From contig JABJFC010000052.1 of assembly GCA_018662925.1 (NCBI GenBank), positions 1-59,305 on the forward strand: DNA of 59,305 nucleotides, in the 5' to 3' direction. Made by a program: the position numbers and the translations under genes. The notes beneath the pieces are model-generated. The model worked only from the letters and a program-made list of their open reading frames with translations. It searched no databases and was not told where the DNA came from. Shown piece after piece: positions 1 through 9,237 of the stretch. Source of the DNA: Alphaproteobacteria bacterium. Lineage in GTDB: Bacteria; Pseudomonadota; Alphaproteobacteria; 16-39-46; JABJFC01. Every line of letters begins with the position of its first letter. Position 1 is the first letter of the stretch.

Positions 1-140
1 AACTCTCACCGAGTTAAAACACAACATATCCAAATATCTTTTTGGAACTCAAAAAAGTCCTGATATCGTTAAATCATATTTCCTAAAATCAGAGGTCTCT
101 TACGCTGCTTAATGTAAACTGTTTGCTGGCCGGAGTAATA
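1..140 (+). mobile_element. Probable right end of an insertion sequence (IS630-like transposase tail)
   Basis: An open frame enters from the left edge (first whole codon at 2) and stops with TAA at 110-112. Its roughly 36 residues include ELKHNISKYLF and KSYFLKSEV. They resemble the basic, helical C-terminus of an IS630-type DDE transposase, but the fragment is too short for certainty. Homology of the minus-strand acetoacetyl-CoA synthetase stops just right of this tail, near 138-142, next to a TA dinucleotide, and IS630/mariner elements insert at TA. The bases 113-139 would then be the terminal inverted repeat. The rest of the element lies outside the window, so the family is inferred. Confidence 0.4.
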
Positions 141-630
141 TAGCCCCCAAACTCGTCGTCGCTAGCATGGCAACAATAGTCTCTGGCATATTGGGAAGAT
201 ATCCAGCAACACGATCCCCTTTTTGAACACCCAATTCTTTCAGGGCTGCCGCACATTGGGAAACTTGCTCAAACAAGGATTTGAAAGTCATAGAACGTTT
301 CACACGATCTTCCCCCCGAAAGATGATGACTGTTTCATCATCTCGCGGCCTTAAAAGATTCTCGGCAAAGTTAAGCCGTGCCTCAGGAAAAAAGCGGGAT
401 TTAAACATTTCTGAAGCCGGCTGAAAGGCCTTTTTCCCTTTGTCGCCAATTACACCGCAAAAGTCCCAAATAGCTTGCCAAAAGGTTTCTGGATTTTTTA
501 TTGACCAATCGTACAGATAGGAATAGCTTTCAGCATCGAATCCCCATTGGGAGCGCACAGTCTCCATAAAGGCTGTCATATTGGCTTGAGCCACTTGTTC
601 TTGCGTGGGGGTCCATAATGGTTTTGGCAT
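109..630 (-). pseudogene. Acetoacetyl-CoA synthetase, N-terminal fragment (truncated)
   Basis: The 173 residues match the start of acetoacetyl-CoA synthetase, an AMP-forming ligase that activates acetoacetate. Visible are the N-terminal ACS-type segment (FWQAIWDFCGV), ARLNFAENLL, and the adenylation-domain opening GVQKGDRVAGYLPNMPET followed by AMLATTSLGAI. Full family members have about 650 residues. The AMP-binding core, the C-terminal lid and the catalytic lysine are all missing. After SLGAI the family continues with WSSCSPDFG, whereas here an unrelated tail (LLRPANSLH) leads to a stop. The break coincides with the insertion-sequence end at the left edge. The gene is divergent from the Rieske gene, with 25 bp between the starts, so its promoter may still be active, but the product cannot be a working ligase. 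Confidence 0.85.
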
Positions 631-655
631 CCTTGATCCCTGTGAGGTAGTTTAT

Positions 656-1681
656 ATGTTTCTCTCTAATATTTGGTATTTTGCCCTTTCTGGCAAGTCC
701 CTGAAATCTGGTGACATGACTTCCATCAAAATGTGCGGCCAACCAATTCTTTTGGGGCGCACGAAAGAAGGAACTCCCTTTGCTCTTCGAGACATTTGTC
801 CCCATCGAGGCATTCCCCTCACCAGTGGGCGTTTTGATGGAAAAGAAGTAGAGTGCTGTTATCATGGCTGGCGTTTTAATGAAAAAGGAAAGTGCACCGA
901 AATACCCTCTCTTGCGAAAGGCCAAGATTTTGATCTGAGCAAGATCAAAGTAAAGACCTATCCCTGTGAAGAAGTTCAAGGAAACATTTGGGTTTTCTTA
1001 GGGGATGAAAAAGCCAATCCAAAAGATATTCCCTTAGTCCCAAACATGATGGGTGCCGAAAATACGCCCAGACTTGCTTTTTCTCGCATATTTCCTTGTT
1101 CCACTGACCACGCTATTATCGGTCTCATGGACCCAGCCCACGGCCCTTACGTGCACCAATCGTGGTTTTGGCGTTCTAAAAAGTCTAGTCATGAAAAGCA
1201 AAAGCAGTTTGCCCCAGTCCCGAGAGGCTTTCAAATGTGCCGCCACCGCGCTTCAAAAAATTCCAAAGCCTATAAGTTATTAGGAGGCGTTCCAGAAACC
1301 GAGATTACTTTTACTTTGCCTGGCGTTCGTCGAGAACATATTCAAACGGGAAAACACAGTTTATGTAGCCTTACCACCATCACCCCCATTGATGAAAACA
1401 CCAGCCAGATTCATCAGACTTTTTACTGGACTATGCCTTGGCTTGTCTTCTTTAAACCCCTCCTCACTTACATTGCAAAAACCTTTTTAGATCAGGATAG
1501 AGATGCCATCATAGCGCAGGGCAAAGGACTAGAGTATAACCCTCCTCTGATGCTTATCAATGATGCCGATACCCAGGCAAAATGGTACTTCCGTCTTAAA
1601 AAAGAACACGCCCTTGCCCAGGAAGAAAAGCGAGCCTTCAAAAATCCCGTTAAGGAATGCATCCTTCAATGGAAGAGCTGA
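656..1681 (+). CDS. Rieske [2Fe-2S] aromatic ring-hydroxylating-type oxygenase
   Basis: The 341-residue protein has an N-terminal Rieske domain. Cys48 and His50 (CPH) and Cys67 and His70 (CCYHGW) are the cluster ligands. The C-terminal part holds a mononuclear non-haem iron site, seen in GLMDPAHGPYVHQSW, where the bridging Asp and the two His are present. The layout resembles the vanillate demethylase/pheophorbide oxygenase branch more than the two-subunit dioxygenases. Substrate is unknown, and no reductase or ferredoxin gene is adjacent. ATG 656 is chosen because GAGG sits 8 bases upstream and the Rieske domain begins right after it; an in-frame start at 605 would run back into the divergent gene. 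Such enzymes are uncommon in reduced symbiont genomes. Confidence 0.85.
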   Translation: MFLSNIWYFALSGKSLKSGDMTSIKMCGQPILLGRTKEGTPFALRDICPHRGIPLTSGRFDGKEVECCYHGWRFNEKGKCTEIPSLAKGQDFDLSKIKVKTYPCEEVQGNIWVFLGDEKANPKDIPLVPNMMGAENTPRLAFSRIFPCSTDHAIIGLMDPAHGPYVHQSWFWRSKKSSHEKQKQFAPVPRGFQMCRHRASKNSKAYKLLGGVPETEITFTLPGVRREHIQTGKHSLCSLTTITPIDENTSQIHQTFYWTMPWLVFFKPLLTYIAKTFLDQDRDAIIAQGKGLEYNPPLMLINDADTQAKWYFRLKKEHALAQEEKRAFKNPVKECILQWKS

Positions 1682-1767
1682 ATATTTTTAGCCCCAAAGT
1701 GCTTTAAGCGAACTTCGTTTGTGTCCAATCTCAAAAGAGAGTAAACTACCCTAAAACGTGGATACAA

Positions 1768-3033
1768 ATGAAAAAGCTCAAGGACTATAACTTCCCCTTT
1801 CGAGATCTGTACAACTTCGTACTGTATCTCTACTTTAATTTTGACCGAAATAGATGCTTTATCACAGCGGCTGCTTTAAGTTATAACTCTTTGCTGGCTC
1901 TTATTCCCATGTTGGCAATCACCCTTGTCATGCTGACCAGCTTTAAGGTTTTTACGAAGTTTAGAGAGAACTTCACAAGCTTTATTATCGAACATTTGGT
2001 GCCTGATACCAGCCATATCATTGTGGAAAAAATAAATGACTTTTTGCTGAACATTCAGCATTTAACTGTTGTCGGAATCGCCTTTTTAATTATTTCACTT
2101 GTGTTTGTTTTTTCCACCATTGAAAGCGCCTTTAATGACATCTGGTGGGTTAGAAAGCCCCGAGCTATCGTAAAACGCGTTCTGGCCTTTTGGACAACCA
2201 TCACATTGGGACCTCTTCTTGTCGCCATCGCCCTTCAATTTTCAGAACAGCTCTTTAGTCAATTAAGTGCCTATGGCATAAATCCAAATACTTTTATCTT
2301 TGACTTCATAGAAATACTGTTTCCAATCATATGTGTCACAGGATTCTTTACACTTATTTATTTTATTATTCCCCATTTCCCCGTTAGGCTAAAACACGCC
2401 TTCATAGGAGGAATCTTTAGTACTCTAATGTTTAGTGTTCTTCGATACATTTTTACAGCCTACACGGTCCAGTTTTCAACCTACAAATTCATATACGGAA
2501 CCCTTTCATTTTTTCCATTCTTCATCATGTGGATGTACACGTTTTGGTTGATCGTTCTTATTGGCGCCATTATTACCGCTTGCCTTCCTGAATGGCATAA
2601 TGTCAAAAACATTGCTAAAACCGAGCTAGAAAAACGACAGACAAAATTTCTCTATGCCCTTAATCTCCTCTTTATCCTATTTAAAGACTCTCAAACAGGC
2701 GGCCAAGGCGTAGAATATCAAGCCCTCATCAATCAAACAGGCATCGGAGGTATGGAGCTGGAAAACTTACTGAACGAGCTTCAAGAGGCCTCCTATACCG
2801 AGAGAACTGAAAAAGGGAGCTGGATTCTGAGCCACGACCCCGGTAATGCTTCTCTTTATGACATCTACCGGATCGTTGGAGGCGGAATCGTTGAAAGAGA
2901 AACTAACGGCACAAGTTTTCCCTGGGTTCAACACTATAAAAAAATTTCAAAAAGCATAGGGATTTCTGAAAAAAAGAATTTAAACCTGGACTTAAAAAGC
3001 TTCTTTTTGGGGAAAGACTCTCTGGAGGTATAA
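1768..3033 (+). CDS. YihY/BrkB family inner-membrane protein
   Basis: The 421-residue protein is a multi-pass membrane protein of the YihY/BrkB family, once misnamed ribonuclease BN. The family hallmark TAAALSYNSLLALIPML lies at about residues 33-49, and at least five further hydrophobic segments extend to about residue 275 (for example FFIMWMYTFWLIVLIGAII). A soluble C-terminal part of about 145 residues follows, with a pattern like a winged helix (ALINQTGIGGMELENLLNEL). This extension is common in alphaproteobacterial members. Molecular function is not established. The next gene, cfa, lies 95 bp downstream on the same strand, which would fit a shared membrane-lipid context. Confidence 0.88.
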   Translation: MKKLKDYNFPFRDLYNFVLYLYFNFDRNRCFITAAALSYNSLLALIPMLAITLVMLTSFKVFTKFRENFTSFIIEHLVPDTSHIIVEKINDFLLNIQHLTVVGIAFLIISLVFVFSTIESAFNDIWWVRKPRAIVKRVLAFWTTITLGPLLVAIALQFSEQLFSQLSAYGINPNTFIFDFIEILFPIICVTGFFTLIYFIIPHFPVRLKHAFIGGIFSTLMFSVLRYIFTAYTVQFSTYKFIYGTLSFFPFFIMWMYTFWLIVLIGAIITACLPEWHNVKNIAKTELEKRQTKFLYALNLLFILFKDSQTGGQGVEYQALINQTGIGGMELENLLNELQEASYTERTEKGSWILSHDPGNASLYDIYRIVGGGIVERETNGTSFPWVQHYKKISKSIGISEKKNLNLDLKSFFLGKDSLEV

Positions 3034-3060
3034 AAGTCATATTTGGAAAAGATCTTACAT

Positions 3061-3129
3061 TTTCCCCGTTGCCCAGTTTAAGCCAAATCTATATGATCGA
3101 GTCGTAAAAAATAAACTGGGATGGGGAAA
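3061..3129 (+). promoter_or_regulatory. Inverted repeat that buries the cfa ribosome-binding site
   Basis: Bases 3072-3080 (CCCAGTTTA) pair perfectly with 3112-3120 (TAAACTGGG), and 3061-3067 (TTTCCCC) pair with 3123-3129 (GGGGAAA). A 4 x 2 internal loop separates the stems and the apical loop is 31 bases. The outer stem contains the whole Shine-Dalgarno GGGGAA and the A of the cfa start codon, so the folded leader should block translation. There is no T-tract, which argues against a terminator for the upstream gene. An RNA thermometer, sRNA target or ligand-controlled switch are all possible. Confidence 0.6.
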
Positions 3130-4367
3130 TGCTCTTTCATATCGTACTCAAGAAATTAATCAAAATTGGAACTCTTCACGTCATTGACCCTGAAGGGAGG
3201 ACACGCACTTTTTCAGGTAAACCGGGACCAGAAGCCACTATTCGCATCCACGATAAGTCACAGGATCTAAAGCTCTTTCTGAATCCTAGCCTCGGCGTGG
3301 GTGAAGCCTATATGGATGGCAAGCTTACCATTGAATCGGGTGGCCTCTACAACTTTCTAGATCTGTGCACAAGTAATGTTCAGCTCATGAAAAGTGAGCC
3401 CTTTGAAAAATTTAAAGCAACATATTTGTGGCCTCTCCAGCGGCTCTTGCAACAATCTAACCCCATATCACGCTCGCAGAAAAATGTAGCCCATCATTAC
3501 GATTTAAGCGATGAGCTTTACAAAACGTTTCTGGATAAAGATATGCAGTATTCCTGCGGCTATTTTGAAACCCCAGATCATGATCTAGAAATTGCCCAAG
3601 AACATAAAAAACGCCACCTTGCCGCAAAGTTGCTGCTTAAGCCTGGCATGACAGTCCTGGATATTGGCTGTGGATGGGGCGGACTCGCTCTCTATCTCGC
3701 CAAACATTTCGATGTAAGTGTAACCGGACTTACCCTTTCAACGGAGCAACTTGCCGTTGCAAAGAGCCGAGCAAAGGAAGCTGGACTAGAGGATAAAGTT
3801 ACTTTCCTTTTGCAAGACTATCGCAAAATTGAAGATAAATTTGAGCGCATTGTCTCAGTTGGCATGTTTGAACATGTGGGAGCTTCTCACTATAAAGAAT
3901 ATTTCGATCAAGTCCAAAATCTTTTGAAAGATGATGGCGTCAGCCTCATTCACTCTATCTTTCGTTCTGAACTGCCTGGTGTAACCTCACAATGGGCAAA
4001 AAAATATATATTTCCTGGCGGCTATTCCCCTGCTCTTTCAGAAGTGATGAAATCTATTGAGAAAACAGAGCTTGTTGTAAGTGACATGGAAACCTTACGC
4101 CTTCACTATGCGGAAACTTTAAAATCCTGGCGCATACGTTTTATAAAAAACTGGGATAAGGTCAAAGGAATTTACGACGAACGGTTTTGTCGCATGTGGC
4201 ATTTTTACTTGGCTGGATGCGAAGCTGTCTTCCGCAACGAGAACTATATGGTCTTTCAGATTCAGCTTTGCAAGAAATTTGACACCGTCCCTATGACGCG
4301 AGATTATATTTTTGAAGCAGAAAACGAGGTCCGTCAAAAACGAGGACACCTCAAGACTGCCTCATAA
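3129..4367 (+). CDS. cfa: Cyclopropane-fatty-acyl-phospholipid synthase
   Basis: The 412-residue enzyme transfers a methylene group from S-adenosylmethionine to the double bond of unsaturated acyl chains in membrane phospholipids. The N-terminal lipid-binding domain spans about residues 1-110. The family block AHHYDLSDELYKTFLDKDMQ, with YSCGYF after it, lies at 121-146. The SAM-binding glycine motif VLDIGCGWGGLALYL is at 176-190, and GMFEHVGASHYKEYF and a C-terminal helical domain follow. Length is normal for the family. The start ATG is preceded by GGGGAA, which lies within a strong hairpin (separate entry), so translation is probably controlled. Cyclopropanation generally protects membranes in stationary phase or under acid stress. 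Confidence 0.93.
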   Translation: MLFHIVLKKLIKIGTLHVIDPEGRTRTFSGKPGPEATIRIHDKSQDLKLFLNPSLGVGEAYMDGKLTIESGGLYNFLDLCTSNVQLMKSEPFEKFKATYLWPLQRLLQQSNPISRSQKNVAHHYDLSDELYKTFLDKDMQYSCGYFETPDHDLEIAQEHKKRHLAAKLLLKPGMTVLDIGCGWGGLALYLAKHFDVSVTGLTLSTEQLAVAKSRAKEAGLEDKVTFLLQDYRKIEDKFERIVSVGMFEHVGASHYKEYFDQVQNLLKDDGVSLIHSIFRSELPGVTSQWAKKYIFPGGYSPALSEVMKSIEKTELVVSDMETLRLHYAETLKSWRIRFIKNWDKVKGIYDERFCRMWHFYLAGCEAVFRNENYMVFQIQLCKKFDTVPMTRDYIFEAENEVRQKRGHLKTAS

Positions 4368-4435
4368 ATTAATGTACTTTTAAAAGGTCTCTCAAAGTGC
4401 CAGTAAGCAATACTCCAAAAATATTGGCAGGTGAA

Positions 4436-7165
4436 TTAATGTGTTTTTTCTGCTGTTAAGGCATCAAACTCCGCATAAACACTTTCCTGCCAGTGCTCCT
4501 CTGTCGATTGTTGGGTTTCCTGAACTCGAAATGAACGGTACGGAAGCCCCTTATCGTATAAATGTTGAACGATGGTTCGGAATTGCACCTCGTTGATGGT
4601 GGGCACTATAAAAGAAACCTTGCGCGATGATTGTTTTTGAAAGAATCGCGCAACCTCTATAGATAGCCTTTCCATATCATTCCCCTCAACCGGCGTCATA
4701 AAATCGTTACAAAGGCTGAATTTGGTGCATTTCTTTGGTAAGGAATCTATGAGGAGTTGCAACATGTCTACGTGAACGACATTAACAGATAGGGAGTCTA
4801 ACTCAGCCGGAAAGACTTTTGCTATCTGAGAAACAGAATCATGCTCAAGTGGAATCTCTATTTCCATGTGAAAAAGCCTTTTAAACCTTGGTAATATGGT
4901 CGATATAAACAGCTCAAGTTTATCCTGAAGAGCCTTGCTTATACGTATATTCGCAACTCGAGCTAATATCTCATCTGATAAGAGCTTTTCTTTATTGTTT
5001 TTCAATAACCACTCCAAAATTGGATTAGTTGGATTACTCGAAATCATTTCAGGATTCATTGTTAAGATTTCTTTTATCTGACGATCGGATAGGCCAGGGA
5101 GAGCTGCATCCATGAGAGGATAAATAATTTCGCGCGCTTCACGGTTTGAATCCCAATCGTTGAGTCTATGTAAATTAGATAAAACCCCCAAGGCAACCGT
5201 AAACAAGTGTTCAGAAGCTTGCGTTAAAACCGCCTTTAGAATTGCCAACTTGACACTACGGTCAAAAGAATCAACCCTTAATATAAATCTGTGAAGTTGC
5301 TCGTTAGTAACCATTGGGAGAAGCTGATCAAAAGCCTCTCTGCTCCCAACAAAAGGAGCTATCCGAAGAACACGGCTCTCATCGGAAACGTGAGACATGA
5401 CTTCAGAAGACCAGGAATTTTCTGATGCTTTAATTGGGGTAAATTCTAGATGACCTATACTCATTGTAAGTCTTGCCACAGGACTTTCCCCACGCTTAAC
5501 AATCAGCTGGCCATAGAAATCTTGTTCTTCAATAAAACTGTAACTATCCTCCACTAAAAGAGTAAGTTTTCCTGTTGGATCTAATACGTGCGCCAATCTT
5601 CCAAAGGCCTCTGTAAGCGCCTCATCTGTTTGCGAATCAAAAATCGACTTTGGTAAAATGTCATCTCCAAGTTCTAATAAGTACTTGAAGACATTCAGCA
5701 TATTTAAAAAACCAGATTTAACTTCGTACAGCGGCGCTTCTTTTGGTTTCCAATAACGAATATTATGTTCTCCCCTATCATAGAGAATTTGTCCCCATGC
5801 ATCTCTGGCACTTTGCAATAGAGCCTGCTCAAATCCCGGGAAACCATTAAAAAATCCTGTTGCCGGAGAGTCTGCCAATCCAGAAAAATCAAAGAAAATT
5901 TCTCCTGTTGGAGTGATTTTCCTTCGAAAAAGCATTAAGAGGTTCCGAAAAGAAGTTTCAACACAGTCTGCACAACTATTATTTTGGAATTTCGTTGTAC
6001 CAAGTGAAATAGGGAAAAAATTGCTCATAATTCTTTCGTACCAAACAGCCGTTGGCATCTCACTTGTACCTAACTCAAAGAATGACTCAGGATTAGCGGT
6101 TAGCTCTTTGTTTAATGTGCTTCCTGTCTCAAAGGCGCTTCCTTGTTCCAATTTAAGTTCCGAAAATTGGGAACAACCTGTGAGGCCCAGATAGAACTCA
6201 GCAACATCTTCCACTCCCTTTGCTTTTTCCCAGAAAAATACGGTCAACAACTTTTGAATAAGATGTTCGTTTTGATCGACAGAATGAAGAGCCTGATCAT
6301 GAATAGCATCAATCAATCGTACTAAAAATCGCCTCTTTCGCAAAATTTTTAAAGCGCGATGACCTTTGTTTCCTTCGTATCTGTCAGGGAGATAATCCTC
6401 TAAATCACCCTCATTCAACTTTAGAGTCGTGTATCGCACTTCTAATGACACTTTCAAACCTGTGGTTAAAGGAAATTTGGAGCCAAATATTTGAGAAATG
6501 TCTTCTCTGTCCTCCAAAGGAATATCCTCAAGACTAACTGTTTTCAGAATTTGGTCAAAAGATACTGCCAGTTCATGAAGCACTTCATAACGTTCGAAAT
6601 CTTCATTTGATATGGATTGGAGTGTGACTTCTGCCGCTTTCGAGTTGCACTTTAATATGTCACCAATGCTTGATATGGACTTCTCCCTCCATTCATAATA
6701 GCCATTTACTAAGATGTGAGCCGAATAAGAACTTAACTTTTCAACCTCTCTAACTAATTGACCAATTCTCAAAGGAGACAGTTCTGCGACGGGATCAATT
6801 GCGCAGTTATTTACTCTGATTAAAAATTCTTCCTCACTAGGGAATAGGGTTTGTAATAGGCTTGCAAAAGCACTTTGTGGGAAGGGACAACCCTCTACAC
6901 TTACGGTATGGCGATGTGGATAATACCCATTGAATAATTCGCCTATAAACATAATAGCTTTTAGCGAAAGTACGTGTTGCTTTATGGCAAGTCGTTGTGA
7001 AGGAAGCAGGTGATCTGGCAGCACTTCCTTTGTGTGTACAGATACAATCGATTGTACTTTTTCATCAGCATCTCTGTATAATAGTGAATCCGTTAGCGCA
7101 TGTGCCACGGAAATTTTGCATAACATTAAAACCAGAATAAAAAACGTAAATTTCTTCATAGACAT
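4436..7165 (-). CDS. Large secreted protein of unknown function
   Basis: The 909-residue protein starts with a clear Sec signal peptide (MKKFTFFILVLMLCKISVAHA, in two parts a basic start and a hydrophobic core), with cleavage likely near residue 24. I do not recognise the family. The mature part looks largely alpha-helical. A CADCVET motif at 398-404 is followed by SFRNLLMLF, and a Leu-rich C-terminal part (residues 750-880) has regularly spaced leucines. No transmembrane helix follows the signal, so the protein is periplasmic or exported. ATG at 7165 and ATG at 7159 are both possible starts. It is convergent with cfa, with 68 bp between the stops, and seems to be a single-gene unit. Size and lack of enzymatic motifs suit a host-interaction or envelope protein, but this is only a guess. 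Confidence 0.75.
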   Translation of the reverse strand: MSMKKFTFFILVLMLCKISVAHALTDSLLYRDADEKVQSIVSVHTKEVLPDHLLPSQRLAIKQHVLSLKAIMFIGELFNGYYPHRHTVSVEGCPFPQSAFASLLQTLFPSEEEFLIRVNNCAIDPVAELSPLRIGQLVREVEKLSSYSAHILVNGYYEWREKSISSIGDILKCNSKAAEVTLQSISNEDFERYEVLHELAVSFDQILKTVSLEDIPLEDREDISQIFGSKFPLTTGLKVSLEVRYTTLKLNEGDLEDYLPDRYEGNKGHRALKILRKRRFLVRLIDAIHDQALHSVDQNEHLIQKLLTVFFWEKAKGVEDVAEFYLGLTGCSQFSELKLEQGSAFETGSTLNKELTANPESFFELGTSEMPTAVWYERIMSNFFPISLGTTKFQNNSCADCVETSFRNLLMLFRRKITPTGEIFFDFSGLADSPATGFFNGFPGFEQALLQSARDAWGQILYDRGEHNIRYWKPKEAPLYEVKSGFLNMLNVFKYLLELGDDILPKSIFDSQTDEALTEAFGRLAHVLDPTGKLTLLVEDSYSFIEEQDFYGQLIVKRGESPVARLTMSIGHLEFTPIKASENSWSSEVMSHVSDESRVLRIAPFVGSREAFDQLLPMVTNEQLHRFILRVDSFDRSVKLAILKAVLTQASEHLFTVALGVLSNLHRLNDWDSNREAREIIYPLMDAALPGLSDRQIKEILTMNPEMISSNPTNPILEWLLKNNKEKLLSDEILARVANIRISKALQDKLELFISTILPRFKRLFHMEIEIPLEHDSVSQIAKVFPAELDSLSVNVVHVDMLQLLIDSLPKKCTKFSLCNDFMTPVEGNDMERLSIEVARFFQKQSSRKVSFIVPTINEVQFRTIVQHLYDKGLPYRSFRVQETQQSTEEHWQESVYAEFDALTAEKTH

Positions 7166-7287
7166 TTGAATCCAAACCTAAAAATACAATAAAAGTGTAT
7201 GAAATATTTATGAATAGGTTTAAACCATCGAACTCGGCCACGTCAATATGATATTGTTACGTATTATCATCAGTGATTATGTATGCC

Positions 7288-8616
7288 CTATAAAGTCCAA
7301 AGATGGAAAGAATCACACAATTCTTTTTCTTTCCAGGTGCCTTTAATATCAACTAACAATCCACCTTCCCTTAAAAGACCATTGATAGTCTCAGATGGGA
7401 GATTACAATATTGATCATGGGGCACGGCAAGCAGCACGCAATCATAAGCATCGGAACTCTGTGATGAATGTGTTTGCCCAACCGCTTGTGCGGACTTACG
7501 TGACATCAAAGTTTCAGAAATCAATTCAATCCCATAATGCTCTTTGGCTTCTGCGGAAGCTGCATAGGCATCATGCACATCTGTTTTATGTCCAAATGAC
7601 TCGAGTGTCTTGATAATGTCTATAACGCGCGTATTGCGCAAATCGGGAACGTTTTCTTTAAAGGTGAGGCCGAGGACTAAAATGCGACCACTCTTTCCAT
7701 AGCTCAAAATGGATTTGAGTTTTTCATGCACTCTCTCGGCAATAAAGTGTCCCATGGAGTCATTAATACGGCGCCCCGATAGAATTACTTCCGGATTGTG
7801 TCCCAAGCCTTTAGCACTTTCGGCCAAATAGTACGGATCAACCCCTATGCAATGGCCCCCAACCAGCCCCGGCGTGAAGGGGAGAAAATTCCACTTAGTT
7901 TGGGCAGCAGCCAACACATCATGGATAGAGATATCCATTTTGTTGAAAATCATGGTAACTTCGTTGATGAAAGCGATATTAATATCCCGTTGGGCATTCT
8001 CAATCACTTTGGCTGCCTCAGCTGTACGAATATCTGCGGCACAAAAAACGTTTCCATTGTTCACTTTGCCGTACATATCTGCCAACAGCTTTGTCACCGC
8101 CGGTGTTTGTCCAGAGACGACTTTGGTCAGAGTATAGATATTATGATCCTTATCTCCGGGATTCATGCGCTCTGGAGAATATCCTAAATAAAAGTCCTCA
8201 CCTGCCTTAAGTCCCGTTTCTTTTTCCAATATTGGGGCACAAAAATCTTCCGTAACCCCGGGATAGACAGTGCTTTCATAAACGACGATATTTCCCTTTT
8301 GCAGAACTTTGGAAATACTTTTAGAAGCGCGTTCGAGGGGCGTCAAATCCGGTTTATTCTGATCGGTCACAGGCGTCGGAACGGTGATAATAAATATATC
8401 TGAGCCTCTTAAGGCCTCCAGATCATCGGTCAGGGTTATGGTAGAATCCTGCAGGCCCTTTTTGGAGACCTCGTCAGTACGATCGATCCCTCGATTTAGC
8501 TCATCTATTCGGGCAGCATCAATATCAAAGCCCGTGACATCAAAATACTTGGCAAGAGCCACGGCCAATGGCAATCCGACATACCCAAGTCCAACAACAG
8601 CAATCTTATGACTCAT
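7288..8616 (-). CDS. Nucleotide-sugar (UDP-HexNAc type) 6-dehydrogenase
   Basis: The 442-residue protein belongs to the UDP-glucose/GDP-mannose dehydrogenase family and oxidises the C6 hydroxyl of a nucleotide sugar to a carboxylate with two NAD molecules. The Rossmann motif VVGLGYVGLPLAVAL lies at 7-21, ESTVYPGVTED at 114-124, LGYSPERMNPGD at 144-155, and the catalytic Cys256 is in GLVGGHCIGVDPYYL. The YSPERMNPGD form is typical of the TviB/WbpA/WbpO branch, which acts on UDP-GlcNAc or UDP-GalNAc for capsule or O-antigen. That branch assignment is from family knowledge. No glycosyltransferase or epimerase lies beside it, so the polysaccharide it serves is encoded elsewhere. Repeat island 1 lies directly upstream. 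Confidence 0.88.
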   Translation of the reverse strand: MSHKIAVVGLGYVGLPLAVALAKYFDVTGFDIDAARIDELNRGIDRTDEVSKKGLQDSTITLTDDLEALRGSDIFIITVPTPVTDQNKPDLTPLERASKSISKVLQKGNIVVYESTVYPGVTEDFCAPILEKETGLKAGEDFYLGYSPERMNPGDKDHNIYTLTKVVSGQTPAVTKLLADMYGKVNNGNVFCAADIRTAEAAKVIENAQRDINIAFINEVTMIFNKMDISIHDVLAAAQTKWNFLPFTPGLVGGHCIGVDPYYLAESAKGLGHNPEVILSGRRINDSMGHFIAERVHEKLKSILSYGKSGRILVLGLTFKENVPDLRNTRVIDIIKTLESFGHKTDVHDAYAASAEAKEHYGIELISETLMSRKSAQAVGQTHSSQSSDAYDCVLLAVPHDQYCNLPSETINGLLREGGLLVDIKGTWKEKELCDSFHLWTL

Positions 8617-8702
8617 AGTTCATCCCACATTCTAAACAAGAATTCCAAGAACTGGTATTGTGTAGCATATTGCCATTTCAAAAGGGAATAAAATATTTAT
8701 GG

Positions 8703-9235
8703 GATGAGAAGGTTCCTGAGCGATGGATCCCGCGCTCATCCGTCTTCGCTTCCGTCTTCGCTACGCTATGACGGACAGGCCGCTATGACGTGATTTTGAA
8801 CCTTCTCTGATTTCTGGAAGATGGATCCCGCGCTCATAAGGAATTCTAGGTCGCGCTTATCGCGCTCCAAGAATTCCTAATGGCCGGGAAGACGACTTTG
8901 GACATAATGGCCGAGAAAAAGGCTTGAGTCCTGATGGCTGAAGACGTTTTTGGTCCTGATTCTCAGAAGGCTTTGGTCGGATATCTCAGAGGGCTTGAAT
9001 AATCAGAGTGTCCGTCATCTCGGAACCTAGGTACTCTTGACGAACCGGCGTCTTGAGCCGGTGAGGCCTAGAGTGACTTGGTATCGCGAGATCCAGGAAA
9101 AAGCGTGCCACAGACAAGGTGTAAGACTGGATCCCGCGCTCATAAGGAATTCTAGGGACGCGCCTACGGCTTGCCCATAATTCCTAATGGCCGGGAAGAC
9201 GACCTGGGGCCGGGAAGACGAATACTCTGAAAAAA
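8703..9235. repeat. Repeat island 1: dispersed palindromic intergenic repeats
   Basis: There is no convincing gene here. Two copies of a 73-bp unit lie at 8822-8894 and 9128-9201, each starting TGGATCCCGCGCTCATAAG and ending TGGCCGGGAAGACG. A truncated copy starts at 8724. The centre of each unit can fold as a hairpin (AGGAATTCT against AGAATTCCT in the first copy). A 118-bp block at 9010-9127, beginning GTCCGTCATCTCGGAACC, has a second copy at 40168-40287. Decayed relatives of a 27-bp unit fill 8895-9000. Similar repeats with the same orientation occur in the second island near 40.1-40.5 kb. Short open frames in this stretch are by-products of the repeats. Confidence 0.8.
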
Positions 9236-9237
9236 AC

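Noticed and set aside
8703-9235. CRISPR array
   Set aside because: Repeats are long, few, irregularly spaced and palindromic, with no unique spacers of equal size and no cas genes.
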